Shown: in pieces, positions 8,000 to 16,235 of the stretch
Position numbering within the stretch: position 1 is the first letter of the stretch
Layout of the letters: the number at the start of each line of letters is the position of its first letter
Source of the DNA: Tistlia consotensis USBA 355
Lineage (GTDB): Bacteria; Pseudomonadota; Alphaproteobacteria; Kiloniellales; DSM-21159
Length of the DNA stretch: 64,000 nucleotides
Assembly: GCF_900177295.1 (NCBI RefSeq)
Contig: NZ_FWZX01000011.1
Span: 1 to 64,000 of the forward strand
Direction: 5' to 3'
Translations under genes and position numbers: made by a program
Notes under the pieces: model-generated
Seen by the model: only the letters and a program-made list of their open reading frames with translations
Told to the model about the DNA's origin: nothing
Database searches by the model: none

Positions 8000-8078
8000 G
8001 GGTCCTTTCCGCCGGCGCCGTTCGGAGCCATTCTGGCGGCTCGGCGACGCGGCGGGCGGGCGGCCCGGGAGAAGAGCG

Positions 8079-8855
8079 ATGCAGACGGGGTTCGATGCGG
8101 AGCGGGTGCAGCTGCACTGCTATTCGCCGCGGCACGACAGCCACAGCCACGCCTATCACCAGGTCATCCTGCCGCTGCTCGGCACCCTGGAGCTGGAGAC
8201 CGCGATCGGCGGCGGCACCGTCGGCGAGCGGGACTTCGCGGTCGTCGCCGCGGGACACGAGCACGGCTTCCGCGGCCTCGGCGACAACCGCTTCGTGACG
8301 CTCGACGTGCCGGCGCCCGAGGCCGGCGCCGAGGTCCCGCTGTGGCGCGCCGCGTCGCGGCGGCTGTTCTTCCCGATCGACGAGCGGCTCGGCGGCCTGC
8401 TGGCCTTCGCCCGCGGCTGCGGCGAGGGCGCCTTCGCCGCGGCCGGCTTCCGGGCCGGCCTGGGCGCCCTGCTGCTGCACGGCCTGGCCCCGGAGTCCGT
8501 CGCTCCCGAAGCCGGCGCCGACGAGCCGGCGGCCCTGGCGCGGGCGAAGGCCTTCGTGCGCGGGCATTTCGCCGAGCCGATCACGGTCGAGGACATGGCC
8601 GGCGCCGCCCGGGTCAGCGTCGCGACGCTGCACCGCCTGTTCCGGGCCCGCGGCGCCGGCTCGCCGGCGAAGTACCTCAGCGCGGTGCGGCTCGCCCGGG
8701 CGCGCGCGCTGCTGGCGGGCGGGCGCCTGCCGATCGCCGAGATCGCGCTCGCCTGCGGCTATTCCGAGCAGAGCGCGCTGAGCCGCGCCCTGCGCCGCGA
8801 GCACGGCCTGTCGCCGGCGGCCTGCCGCCGGCGGGCGGGGCGGGCGCGGTCCTGA
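8079..8855 (+). CDS. AraC-family transcriptional regulator
   Basis: 258 residues. The N-terminal ~100 residues form a cupin-type sensing domain with HDSHSHAYHQVILPLLGTLE. The C-terminal ~100 residues hold two helix-turn-helix units: ITVEDMAGAARVSVATLHRLF and the AraC signature PIAEIALACGYSEQSALSRAL. The last residues are Arg-rich. A HAD dehalogenase gene follows about 100 bp downstream on the same strand and is a possible target, though I see no operator that links them. The inducer cannot be predicted. Confidence 0.9.
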   Translation: MQTGFDAERVQLHCYSPRHDSHSHAYHQVILPLLGTLELETAIGGGTVGERDFAVVAAGHEHGFRGLGDNRFVTLDVPAPEAGAEVPLWRAASRRLFFPIDERLGGLLAFARGCGEGAFAAAGFRAGLGALLLHGLAPESVAPEAGADEPAALARAKAFVRGHFAEPITVEDMAGAARVSVATLHRLFRARGAGSPAKYLSAVRLARARALLAGGRLPIAEIALACGYSEQSALSRALRREHGLSPAACRRRAGRARS

Positions 8856-8956
8856 TCGGCTCGGTCAAGAAGCTGCGCCTCCGGGTCAAGACGGCGGCGC
8901 CCGGCGCTGCTTGACTGCCGCCACCGCGACCCGAGTCGCGAAGGGAGACGACGAGC

Positions 8957-9679
8957 ATGAGACTGACCGATTTCACCACCCTGACCTTCGACTGCTACGG
9001 CACGCTGATCGACTGGGAGAGCGGCATCGTCCAGGGCCTGAAGCCGCTGGTCGAGAAGGTCGGCCGGGAGCTGTCCCGCGACGCGATCCTGGAAGCCCAC
9101 GCGCGCCACGAATCCGCCCAGCAGAAGCAGACCCCGGCGAAGCGCTATCAGGAGCTGCTGGCCACGGTCTACCGGCGGCTCGCGGAGGAGTGGCGCGTCC
9201 CGGCCGACTGGCAGGAGTGCCTGGCCTACGGCCGCAGCGTGAAGGACTGGCCGGCCTTCCCGGACTCCGCCGAGGCGCTGCGCTACCTCAAGCAGCACTA
9301 CCGGCTGGTCATCCTCTCGAACGTCGACAACGAGAGCTTCTCGGCCAGCAACGCCAAGCTGGGCGTCGAGTTCGACGCCGTCTACACGGCCGAGGACATC
9401 GGCTCCTACAAGCCCGCCGACGCCAACTTCGACTACCTGCTGCGCAACCTCGCGACGCTCGGCATCGGGCGCGGCGAGATCCTGCACACGGCGGAAAGCC
9501 TGTTCCACGACCACGTGCCGGCCAATCGCCACGGCCTGACCTCCTGCTGGATCTACCGGCGCCACGGCAAGGAAGGCTTCGGGGCGACGATGGATCCCGG
9601 CGCCACCCCGAGCTACGACTTCCGCTTCGACTCCATGGCCGCCCTCGCCGCGGCGCACGGGGAGGAGCTGGCGGGCTGA
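8957..9679 (+). CDS. Haloacid dehalogenase type II-like HAD hydrolase
   Basis: 240 residues. HAD motif I is FDCYGTLIDW with the nucleophile Asp12; motif II is VILSNVDNE; the motif III Lys lies in DIGSYKPADANF; and motif IV acidic/His residues are near LHTAESLFHDH. The length and the YGTLIDW signature fit the L-2-haloacid dehalogenase group, which hydrolyses the carbon-halogen bond through an aspartyl ester. Many family members act on other substrates, so the activity is provisional. The start at 8957 has a purine-rich site (gggagacgacgagc). A strong hairpin follows the stop. Confidence 0.85.
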   Translation: MRLTDFTTLTFDCYGTLIDWESGIVQGLKPLVEKVGRELSRDAILEAHARHESAQQKQTPAKRYQELLATVYRRLAEEWRVPADWQECLAYGRSVKDWPAFPDSAEALRYLKQHYRLVILSNVDNESFSASNAKLGVEFDAVYTAEDIGSYKPADANFDYLLRNLATLGIGRGEILHTAESLFHDHVPANRHGLTSCWIYRRHGKEGFGATMDPGATPSYDFRFDSMAALAAAHGEELAG

Positions 9680-9681
9680 GC

Positions 9682-9717
9682 GGCGGCCCCCGGCCTCCGG
9701 CTGAGGAGGGGGCCGCC
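9682..9717. terminator. Bidirectional hairpin between convergent genes
   Basis: ggcggccccc (9682-9691) pairs perfectly with gggggccgcc (9708-9717) around a 16-nt loop. It lies 3 nt after the HAD stop and 10 nt from the stop of the convergent VOC gene, so it can end transcription from both sides. There is no U-run, as is common in such GC-rich genomes. Confidence 0.65.
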
Positions 9718-9726
9718 TTCCCAGCC

Positions 9727-10098
9727 TCAGAGCGTCACGGCGAAGACCCGGAGGCGGTGGCCGTCGGGGTCGAGCGCCACGAAGGCGCGGCCGAAGTCGA
9801 GGTCGCTCGGCGGCTGCGCGATGGCCAGGCCGCGGGCCTGCCAGTCGGCGTGGATCGCGTCGACCGCGGCGGGTTCCGCGACCTTGAAGCCGAGCTCGCC
9901 GGCGCCCGGCGCGGCGGCCGGCGCCGGCTCGACCGTCTGGCGCGACCAGAGGCCGAGCATCAGGCCGGACTCGAGGGCGAAGAGCACGAAGGTCGGCGAG
10001 GCCTGGAGCGGCTCGCGGCCGAGCAGGCCGGCATAGAAGCGGCCGCTCGCCTCGGGGCTGTCGACATAGAGCAGCAGGTAGCTGGGATCGTGGCTCAT
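9727..10098 (-). CDS. VOC-family (glyoxalase/bleomycin-resistance-like) protein
   Basis: 123 residues with the paired beta-alpha-beta-beta-beta layout of the vicinal-oxygen-chelate fold: YLLLYVDSPEASGRFYAGLLG at the N-terminus and RAFVALDPDGHRLRVFAV at the C-terminus. Single-domain VOC proteins act as dimers on many substrates. Linkage to a WYL/YafY-type regulator directly upstream is common, and a good dyad lies in front of this gene. I therefore infer it is that regulator's target. Specific reaction unknown. Confidence 0.85.
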   Translation of the reverse strand: MSHDPSYLLLYVDSPEASGRFYAGLLGREPLQASPTFVLFALESGLMLGLWSRQTVEPAPAAAPGAGELGFKVAEPAAVDAIHADWQARGLAIAQPPSDLDFGRAFVALDPDGHRLRVFAVTL

Positions 10099-10102
10099 GG
10101 CG

Positions 10103-10132
10103 GGTCTCCGTCGTTGGGGTGTGACGGAAACC
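10103..10132. promoter_or_regulatory. Dyad operator candidate upstream of the VOC gene
   Basis: GGTcTCCGTC (10103-10112) and GACGGAaACC (10123-10132) form a dyad with a 10-nt spacer and one mismatched position per arm. It lies 4-34 bp before the VOC start, in the 69-bp gap after the WYL regulator. Position and symmetry fit a dimer operator. A second inverted repeat, gctgctg/cagcagc (10141-10165), lies just past the regulator stop and may be a terminator. Confidence 0.5.
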
Positions 10133-10167
10133 TAGAGGCCGCTGCTGTCAGATTCCGGCAGCAGCGA

Positions 10168-10893
10168 TCACGGCCGCGGCGGGATCTTCTCGGCCGCGCG
10201 CCACTCGGCGACCAGGGCCTGGCGGCGGCGCGGGTAGCGTGTCTCCGTCGGCGTCAGGCCGGCGATGCGGTCGATCCGGAAGTGCCGGAAGCCCCGGCGC
10301 AGCTCGCACCAGGCGGCGAGCACCCGGACCCGCTCGAAGAAGCCGAGCGCGAAGGGCCAGACGAGGCGCGTCGACTCCTGCCCGGCCGCGTCGCGGTAGA
10401 CCAGCTCCAGCTTGCGCTCGGCACGCATCGCCCGGCGGATCGTCGCCAGGGCGTCGCCCTCGGCCTCGTTCGGCCCGCCGGTCACGGCATGGAGCGGCGT
10501 CGTCTCCAGCGCGTCGCGCAGGTCGGGCGGCAGCACCGCGGCGACCTTGGCGAGGGCGTCGCGGGCCGCCGCGCCGAGCCGTTCGTCGGCCTGGCCGGCG
10601 ACCCAGCGCGAGCCGAGCACCAGCGCCTCGATCTCGTCCTCTGAGAACATCAGCGGCGGCAGCAGGAAGCCGGGCTTGAGCACGTAGCCGAACCCGGCCG
10701 CGCCCTCGATCCCGGCGCCCTGGGCCTGCAGGCTGGCGATGTCGCGGTAGAGCGTGCGCAGGCTGACGCCGAGCTCCTCGGCCAGGAGGTGGCCGCTGAC
10801 CGGCCGGCGGTGGCGGCGCAGGATCTGCAGCAGGTCGAGCAGGCGTTCGGAGCGGGACAAGAGCGGAGCCTCGGGGGTCGGTCGCCGCAGCAT
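10168..10893 (-). CDS. YafY/WYL-domain transcriptional regulator
   Basis: 241 residues from the ATG at 10891-10893. The N-terminal winged HTH RSERLLDLLQILRRHRRPVS is followed by LAEELGVSLRTLYRDIASLQ. The central WYL-type domain contains RAMRAERKLELVYRD and the C-terminal strand WPFALGFFERVRVLAAWCEL. An alternative TTG start at 10858-10860, preceded by GAGG, would give the more usual MSRSERLL beginning and is quite possible. It is transcribed towards the VOC gene. WYL domains sense small ligands or nucleic-acid signals; none can be named here. Confidence 0.88.
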   Translation of the reverse strand: MLRRPTPEAPLLSRSERLLDLLQILRRHRRPVSGHLLAEELGVSLRTLYRDIASLQAQGAGIEGAAGFGYVLKPGFLLPPLMFSEDEIEALVLGSRWVAGQADERLGAAARDALAKVAAVLPPDLRDALETTPLHAVTGGPNEAEGDALATIRRAMRAERKLELVYRDAAGQESTRLVWPFALGFFERVRVLAAWCELRRGFRHFRIDRIAGLTPTETRYPRRRQALVAEWRAAEKIPPRP

Positions 10894-11045
10894 GCCACAG
10901 GGCTGCGCCGCCCTGGCAGCTCGTCGCCTCTTGTGCGACGTGCCGCGCTGCATCAACACTCGGTGAGGGTCGGTGGCGACCGCTTGCCGAAAGGCGCGCG
11001 GCCGCTCACCTCCAGGAAGAACCGCCAGGTCGAGGAGTCGCGCCG

Positions 11046-11270
11046 ATGACCACCGTCCGTCCGCCGCTCGCGAGGTCCCTGCTCGCGCTCGGCACCCTGC
11101 TCGCCGCCGGACTGCTGCTCGCCGGCTGCCGCACCGACGGCATTCACCGCTGGGGCACTGCCGCCGACGCCATGTCGAGCGGCGATCGCGCTCCGGCGAG
11201 CGAGGACGACTCGGCAGCGGCGATGCGCCGCCTCTTCTCGCCGCTGCGGACCGGGCCCGCCGGGCGCTAG
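11046..11270 (+). CDS. Small lipoprotein
   Basis: 74 residues. The signal segment SLLALGTLLAAGLLLAGC has a lipobox with Cys28 as the lipidation site. The ~46-residue mature part is hydrophilic, with SSGDRAPASEDDSAAAMRRL, and shows no recognisable domain. GAGGAG lies about 8 nt before the ATG, supporting translation. Its TAG stop shares the palindrome CTAG (11267-11270) with the stop of the convergent propionyl-CoA synthetase gene, so the genes overlap by four bases. Function unknown. Confidence 0.7.
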   Translation: MTTVRPPLARSLLALGTLLAAGLLLAGCRTDGIHRWGTAADAMSSGDRAPASEDDSAAAMRRLFSPLRTGPAGR

Positions 11271-13168
11271 CCGGCCTTCCTCCCGATCCCGGCGCCGCCC
11301 AGGCTCTGGGTGATCTCCTCGAGGATCGCGGGATCGTCGATGGTCGCCGGCAGCTTGTAGTCCTCGCCATCGGCGATCTGGCGCATGGTGCGCCGGAGGA
11401 TCTTGCCCGAGCGGGTCTTCGGCAGCCGCTGCACGACGATGGCGGTCTTGAAGGCGGCGACCGGGCCGATGCGGTCGCGCACCATGGCGACGCATTCCCT
11501 GGCGATCTCGGCGTGCGGCCGGTTGACCCCGGCCGAGAGCACCAGGAAGCCGACCGGCACCTGGCCCTTCAGGGCGTCGGCGATGCCGATCACGGCGCAC
11601 TCGGCGACGTCCGGGTGGGCGGCCAGCACCTCCTCCATGGCGCCGGTCGAGAGGCGGTGGCCGGCGACGTTGATGATGTCGTCGGTGCGCGCCATGACGA
11701 AGACGTAGCCCTCCTCGTCGATGTAGCCGGCGTCGCCGGTCTCGTAGTAGCCGGGGAAGTTGGTCAGGTAGGTCTTCACGAAGCGCTCGCGGCCGTTCCA
11801 GATGCCCGGCGTCGTGCCCGGCGGCATCGGCAGCCGGCCGGCGATGGCGCCGACCTGGCCGGGGCCCATCGGCTTGCCGTCGGGATCCAGGACCTCGAGC
11901 CGCCAGCCCGGCACGGCCTTGGTCGGCGAGCCCGGCTTGACCGGCAGCGCCTCGATGCCGATGCAGTCGGCGGCGATCGACCAGCCGGTCTCGGTCTGCC
12001 ACCAGTGGTCGATGACCGGCACCTTGAGCTGCTTCTGCGCCCATTCCAGGGTATCGGGATCGCAGCGCTCGCCGGCCAGGAACAGGGTCCGGAACTTCGC
12101 GAGGTCGTAGCCGGCCAGCAGCTTCGCCTCGGGGTCCTGCTGGCGGATCGCCCGGAAGGCGGTCGGCGCGGTGAACAGCGTCGTGACGCCGTGCTGCTCG
12201 ATGACCCGCCAGAAGGCGCCGGCGTCGGGCGTGCCGACCGGCTTGCCCTCGTAGAGCACCGTCGTGTTGCCGCTCAGCAGGGGGCCGTAGACGATGTATG
12301 AGTGGCCGACGACCCAGCCGACGTCGCTGGCCGCCCAGTAGACCTCGCCGGGCTCGACCCCGTAGATGTTCTGCATCGACCACTTGAGCGCCACGGCGTG
12401 GCCGCCGTTGTCGCGCACGATGCCCTTGGGCTGGCCGGTCGTGCCGGAGGTGTAGAGGATGTAGAGCGGGTCGGTCGCCTCGACCGGCACGCAGTCGGCC
12501 GGCTCGGCGCCGGCCACCGCCTCCTGCCAGTCCTCGTCGCGGCCGGGGGCCAGCTCGCAGCGCTCCTGCGGGCGCTGCAGGATCAGGCAGCGCTCGGGCT
12601 TGTGGCGGGCCATCATGATCGCGGCGTCGAGCAGCGGCTTGTACTGCACGACCCGGGCGACCTCGATGCCGCAGGAGGCCGAGAGGATCATCTTCGGCCG
12701 GCAGTCGTCGATGCGCGTCGCCAGCTCGCTGGCCGCGAAGCCGCCGAAGACCACCGAGTGGATCGCGCCGAGCCGGGCGCAGGCCAGCATGGCCATCGCC
12801 GTCTCGGGGATCATCGGCATGTAGATGATGACCCGGTCGCCGCGCCCGACGCCGCGCGCCGCCAGGGCGCCGGCCAGGCGCGCGACCTCGTCGCGCAGCT
12901 GGCGGTAGCTGTAGTGGCGCACCGTGTCGGTGACCGGCGAGTCGTAGATCAGCGCAAGGCGCTCGCCGTTGCCGTCCTTCACGTGGCGGTCGAGGCAGTT
13001 GTAGCATGTGTTGAGCTTGCCGCCGCGGAACCAGCGCCAGATCGGCTGGTCGCTGTCGTCGAGCACCCTGTCCCAGCGCTCGCTCCAGTGGATCGCCTCG
13101 GCGGCCTCGCCCCAGAAGCCCTCCGGATCGGCGACGGAGCGGGCGTGGATCTCGTCGAACTTGCCCAT
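11267..13168 (-). CDS. prpE: Propionyl-CoA synthetase (acetyl-CoA synthetase family)
   Basis: 633 residues, the family length. The N-terminal cap contains FWGEAAEAIHWSERWDRVLD, the ATP-binding loop is LYTSGTTGQPKGI, the adenylation motif is HWWQTETGWSI, and the C-terminal catalytic Lys lies in LPKTRSGKILRR. WFRGGKLNTCYNCLDRHV is typical of PrpE rather than Acs. The enzyme activates propionate (and usually acetate more weakly) to the acyl-CoA via acyl-AMP. No methylcitrate-cycle genes are nearby. The C-terminal Lys is a known acetylation site in this family. Confidence 0.9.
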   Translation of the reverse strand: MGKFDEIHARSVADPEGFWGEAAEAIHWSERWDRVLDDSDQPIWRWFRGGKLNTCYNCLDRHVKDGNGERLALIYDSPVTDTVRHYSYRQLRDEVARLAGALAARGVGRGDRVIIYMPMIPETAMAMLACARLGAIHSVVFGGFAASELATRIDDCRPKMILSASCGIEVARVVQYKPLLDAAIMMARHKPERCLILQRPQERCELAPGRDEDWQEAVAGAEPADCVPVEATDPLYILYTSGTTGQPKGIVRDNGGHAVALKWSMQNIYGVEPGEVYWAASDVGWVVGHSYIVYGPLLSGNTTVLYEGKPVGTPDAGAFWRVIEQHGVTTLFTAPTAFRAIRQQDPEAKLLAGYDLAKFRTLFLAGERCDPDTLEWAQKQLKVPVIDHWWQTETGWSIAADCIGIEALPVKPGSPTKAVPGWRLEVLDPDGKPMGPGQVGAIAGRLPMPPGTTPGIWNGRERFVKTYLTNFPGYYETGDAGYIDEEGYVFVMARTDDIINVAGHRLSTGAMEEVLAAHPDVAECAVIGIADALKGQVPVGFLVLSAGVNRPHAEIARECVAMVRDRIGPVAAFKTAIVVQRLPKTRSGKILRRTMRQIADGEDYKLPATIDDPAILEEITQSLGGAGIGRKAG

Positions 13169-13320
13169 GGTGCGGAGGACCTCCCCTGGCTGACCTTCTT
13201 GCTTGGCGCGCAGTCTGCCGCGCCGGCGCCGCGAGGTAAACGGGCGGCGGCAGTGCAGTCTCGGGCGCCGCCGCCGGTCGTGCCTTGCGGCAGGTCAAGC
13301 GCCGATGCCGGCAGTTCGCC

Positions 13321-13367
13321 GGATTTTATCTTTTGGAAAAGCTAAATTGAGATGATAGAAAGCTCAT
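13321..13367 (+). promoter_or_regulatory. AT-rich upstream region of the MarR operon
   Basis: The 47 bases before the marR-like start are far more AT-rich than the surroundings (ggattttatcttttgg, then ctaaattgagatgatag). They contain AAAGCT at 13338-13343 and 13359-13364, spaced 21 bp, two helical turns. This is a plausible promoter/operator for self-regulation by the MarR protein. No convincing -35/-10 pair was found and the ribosome site is weak. Confidence 0.4.
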
Positions 13368-13982
13368 ATGACGCAGAACGCTGCCGGCAATCTCGCCAGC
13401 CCGGACATCGACCCGGCCTTCGACATCGTCGGCCGCGGCATGGCGCAGTGGCGCCGCCAGCGGCCGGACATCGACTGCTCGGGCAAGGCCATCGTCGGCC
13501 GGATCCTGCGCCTGCAGGACGTCATCCTGCGGGCGGTCAACGTGGCGCTGGAGCGTCACGGCCTGCGCTATCCCGCCTATGCCGTGCTGGCGACGCTGCG
13601 CGCCTCGGGGCCGCCGTTCCGCATGTCGCCCTCGCGGCTGCGCGAGACGCTGCTGCTGACCTCGGGCGGCACCTCGAACCTGCTGGCGCGGCTGGAGGGC
13701 CGCGGCTGGCTGGTCCGCCGGGCCGATCCGCTGGACGGCCGGGCGGTGATCGTCGAGCTGACCGAGGCGGGACGCGAGCTGGCCGACCAGGCGATGGCCG
13801 ACCACGCCGAGGTCGAGCGTGAGCTGGTGCGGATGTTCAGCCAGGCCGAGCAGGGCGCCTTCGCCGCCATGCTGAGCCGCATGCTGGTGCTGAACGGCGC
13901 CTCGGGCACCAGCCTGCCCAGGGACCGTGCGGACGGGCCCGAGGCAGGCGACGGCGAGGCAGACAACGAGATGCCGGCGTGA
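13368..13982 (+). CDS. MarR-family transcriptional regulator
   Basis: 204 residues. The winged helix covers roughly 45-150, with MSPSRLRETLLLTSGGTSNL as the recognition region and RRADPLDGRAVIVELTEAG as the wing. The C-terminal ~35 residues are acidic and disordered-looking. It heads a co-directional run of eight genes and ends 49 bp before the solute-binding protein. It is therefore likely the local repressor of that importer and its enzymes, with the imported compound as candidate ligand. That link is inferred from position only. Confidence 0.88.
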   Translation: MTQNAAGNLASPDIDPAFDIVGRGMAQWRRQRPDIDCSGKAIVGRILRLQDVILRAVNVALERHGLRYPAYAVLATLRASGPPFRMSPSRLRETLLLTSGGTSNLLARLEGRGWLVRRADPLDGRAVIVELTEAGRELADQAMADHAEVERELVRMFSQAEQGAFAAMLSRMLVLNGASGTSLPRDRADGPEAGDGEADNEMPA

Positions 13983-14031
13983 AGAGCCGGCGCCACAGGA
14001 GCAGGGCGATCAACGAACGGGAGAAGATCCG

Positions 14032-15066
14032 ATGATCGGTAGCAAGGCTGGAACGTTCCTGCTGGCGGCCGCGCTTTGCGCGTCCTTCGGCATTCCGGCG
14101 GCCCGGGCCGCCGACGAGCTGGTGGTGGCGACCTTCGGCGGCTCCTTCGCCGACGCGACCCAGGCCTGTCACATCAAGGCCTTCGAGAAGGAGACCGGCG
14201 CCAAGGTGATCACCACCCTGGGCAGCTCGGTCGACATTGCGGCCAAGATCCGCGCCACCGCAGGCAGCCCGGACATCGACGTGGCCTACATGGACATCTC
14301 GATCGCCAAGCAGATCAAGGCGGAGGGCCTGCTCGAGACGCTCGACTTCAAGAGCCTCTCCGACTACGCCGAGGTCGCGCCCCAGGCCTTCGACAAGGAC
14401 GGCCAGTTCGTCAACTTCATGACGGCGGCGACGGTCATCGCCTACAACCCGGAGAAGGTGAAGACGCCGCCGACCTCCTGGAACGACCTCTTCGACCCGA
14501 AGTACGCCGGCAAGATCGCGCTCGGCGACATCACCGGCACCTCGGGCCTGCACTTCCTCCTGGCCGTCAACAAGATGAAGGGCGGCGACTTCGCCAGCGA
14601 GGACGCCGGCTTCGCGGCGATCAAGGCGCTGATGCCCAACGTCGTGATGCTCTATACCCAGGCCGACCAGCTGGTCGAGCTGTTCGAGCGCGGCGACATC
14701 GTCATGGCGCCCTGGTACCCGGACCGCGCCGGCTCGGCCGCCGACAAGGGCGTGCCGGTCGCCGTCGCCTACCCGAAGGAGGGCGGCGTCGGCATCCAGC
14801 CGACGGTCTCGGTGCCCAAGGGCGCGCCGAACAAGGCCCTGGCCATGAAGTACATCGAGGTCCTGCTGTCGAAGGAGGGGCAGAAGTGCTTCGCCGAGAG
14901 CAAGTACGCGGGGCCGGTGAACACCAAGGTCGAGCTGTCGGAGAAGGTCAGCAAGATCGTGCCCTTCGGCGAGAGCTACGAGAAGCTCTGGTATCCGGAC
15001 ACCGACGCGATCGCCAAGCTGCGGCCCGGCTGGACCGAGCGCTGGCAGAAAGAGGTCGCCCGCTAG
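14032..15066 (+). CDS. ABC transporter periplasmic solute-binding protein (PotD-like)
   Basis: 344 residues. The signal peptide ends near ARAADE (about residue 27). The mature protein begins ELVVATFGGSFADATQACH and continues with domains typical of the polyamine/opine/Fe-type cluster, including DIDVAYMDISIAKQ and the C-terminal LRPGWTERWQKEVAR. It captures the substrate in the periplasm for the permease pair downstream. Relatives bind spermidine/putrescine, thiamine, phosphonates or ferric iron, so the ligand cannot be fixed from sequence. GGGAGAAG precedes the ATG. Confidence 0.88.
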   Translation: MIGSKAGTFLLAAALCASFGIPAARAADELVVATFGGSFADATQACHIKAFEKETGAKVITTLGSSVDIAAKIRATAGSPDIDVAYMDISIAKQIKAEGLLETLDFKSLSDYAEVAPQAFDKDGQFVNFMTAATVIAYNPEKVKTPPTSWNDLFDPKYAGKIALGDITGTSGLHFLLAVNKMKGGDFASEDAGFAAIKALMPNVVMLYTQADQLVELFERGDIVMAPWYPDRAGSAADKGVPVAVAYPKEGGVGIQPTVSVPKGAPNKALAMKYIEVLLSKEGQKCFAESKYAGPVNTKVELSEKVSKIVPFGESYEKLWYPDTDAIAKLRPGWTERWQKEVAR

Positions 15067-15080
15067 CGGCGGGCGCCCGG

Positions 15081-15103
15081 CGGGGCGGCCGAGGGTCGCC
15101 CCG
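15081..15103 (+). other. Intercistronic hairpin in the ABC operon
   Basis: cggggcg (15081-15087) pairs with cgccccg (15097-15103) in the 67-bp gap between the binding-protein gene and the ATPase gene. No U-run follows. A stable stem here commonly protects the upstream mRNA segment, so the binding protein is made in excess over the membrane complex. Confidence 0.55.
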
Positions 15104-15133
15104 TCTCCCACACGAGCTGTCCGGAAGAAGCCG

Positions 15134-16231
15134 ATGGCCACCCTCCAGATCGCCGGCCTGAGCAAGCGCTTCGGCGACTTCGTCGCGGTCGACGACTTCG
15201 CGCTCGCGGTCGCGCACGGCGAGTTCGTCTCGCTGCTCGGCCCCTCGGGCTGCGGCAAGAGCACGATCCTTAGGATGATCGCCGGGCTGATCGAGCCCGA
15301 TGCCGGCAGCATCCGGCTCGGCGAGGAGGAGGTCGCCTGGCAGCCGCCGCACCGGCGCAACATCGGGCTGGTCTTCCAGTCCTACGCGCTGTTCCCGCAC
15401 ATGAGCGTCTTCGAGAACGTCGCCTTCGGCCTGAGGCGCCGCCGCGTCGCCGAGGCGACGATCGCCGAGCGCGTCGCCGATGCCCTGGCGCTGGTCCGCC
15501 TGACCGGGCTGGAGCGCCGCCTCCCGCGCGAGCTGTCCGGCGGCCAGCAGCAGCGCGTCGCCCTGGCCCGGGCGATCGCCCCGCGCCCGGCCCTGCTGCT
15601 GCTCGACGAGCCGCTCTCGAACCTCGACGCCAAGCTGCGCGACGTCATGCGCCTCGAGCTGCGCCGGCTGCAGCAGGAGCTGCGGATCACGACGGTCTTC
15701 GTGACCCACGACCAGGAGGAGGCGCTGACCATGTCGGACAGGATCTGCGTCCTGTCCCACGGCGTGCTGCAGCAGGTCGGCACGCCGCGCGAGATCTACA
15801 GCCACCCGGCGACGCCCTTCGTCGCCGAGTTCTTCGGCCGCTCCAACGCCTTCGACGCGACGGTCGCCGCCCTCGGGCCGCGGCCCACGGTCACCCTGGC
15901 GGGCGGCCCGACCCTGACCGCGGCGCAGCTGCCGGCCGGCCTCGCCGTCGGCGCGCCGGTGCGCGTCACCATCCGGCAGGAGAGCGTGGCGCTGGTCGAG
16001 GGGGCTGCCGGCGGCGCGGACAACCGCTTTGCCGCGAGCCTGGTGCTGGCCTCCTTCGCCGGCCGCGACCAGCAGTTCGTGCTGCGCCTGCCCGAGGGCA
16101 TCGAGCTGACCGCCGAGGCGCGCATCGGCCGCGGCGAGGCGCCGCTGGAGCCGGGGCTCGCGGTCGAGGTCGCGATCGCCTGCGAGGACGTCATCGTCAT
16201 GCCGGCCGCCGGCGCGGCGGGCGCGGCCTGA
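15134..16231 (+). CDS. ABC transporter ATP-binding protein (PotA-like)
   Basis: 365 residues. Walker A is GPSGCGKST near 37-45, the Q-loop lies in LVFQSYALFPHMSV, the signature is LSGGQQQRVALARAI, Walker B is LLLLDEPLSNLD and the switch His lies in VFVTHDQEEA. The C-terminal ~110 residues form a TOBE-type regulatory domain. It energises import through the two permeases that follow; the first begins 4 bp after its stop. Family-level call is secure, substrate is not. Confidence 0.93.
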   Translation: MATLQIAGLSKRFGDFVAVDDFALAVAHGEFVSLLGPSGCGKSTILRMIAGLIEPDAGSIRLGEEEVAWQPPHRRNIGLVFQSYALFPHMSVFENVAFGLRRRRVAEATIAERVADALALVRLTGLERRLPRELSGGQQQRVALARAIAPRPALLLLDEPLSNLDAKLRDVMRLELRRLQQELRITTVFVTHDQEEALTMSDRICVLSHGVLQQVGTPREIYSHPATPFVAEFFGRSNAFDATVAALGPRPTVTLAGGPTLTAAQLPAGLAVGAPVRVTIRQESVALVEGAAGGADNRFAASLVLASFAGRDQQFVLRLPEGIELTAEARIGRGEAPLEPGLAVEVAIACEDVIVMPAAGAAGAA

Positions 16232-16235
16232 GGCC

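Noticed and set aside
13837-15363. 508-codon minus-strand frame opposite the binding protein and ATPase genes
   Set aside because: The plus strand encodes intact ABC components; the reverse frame has no recognisable domain.
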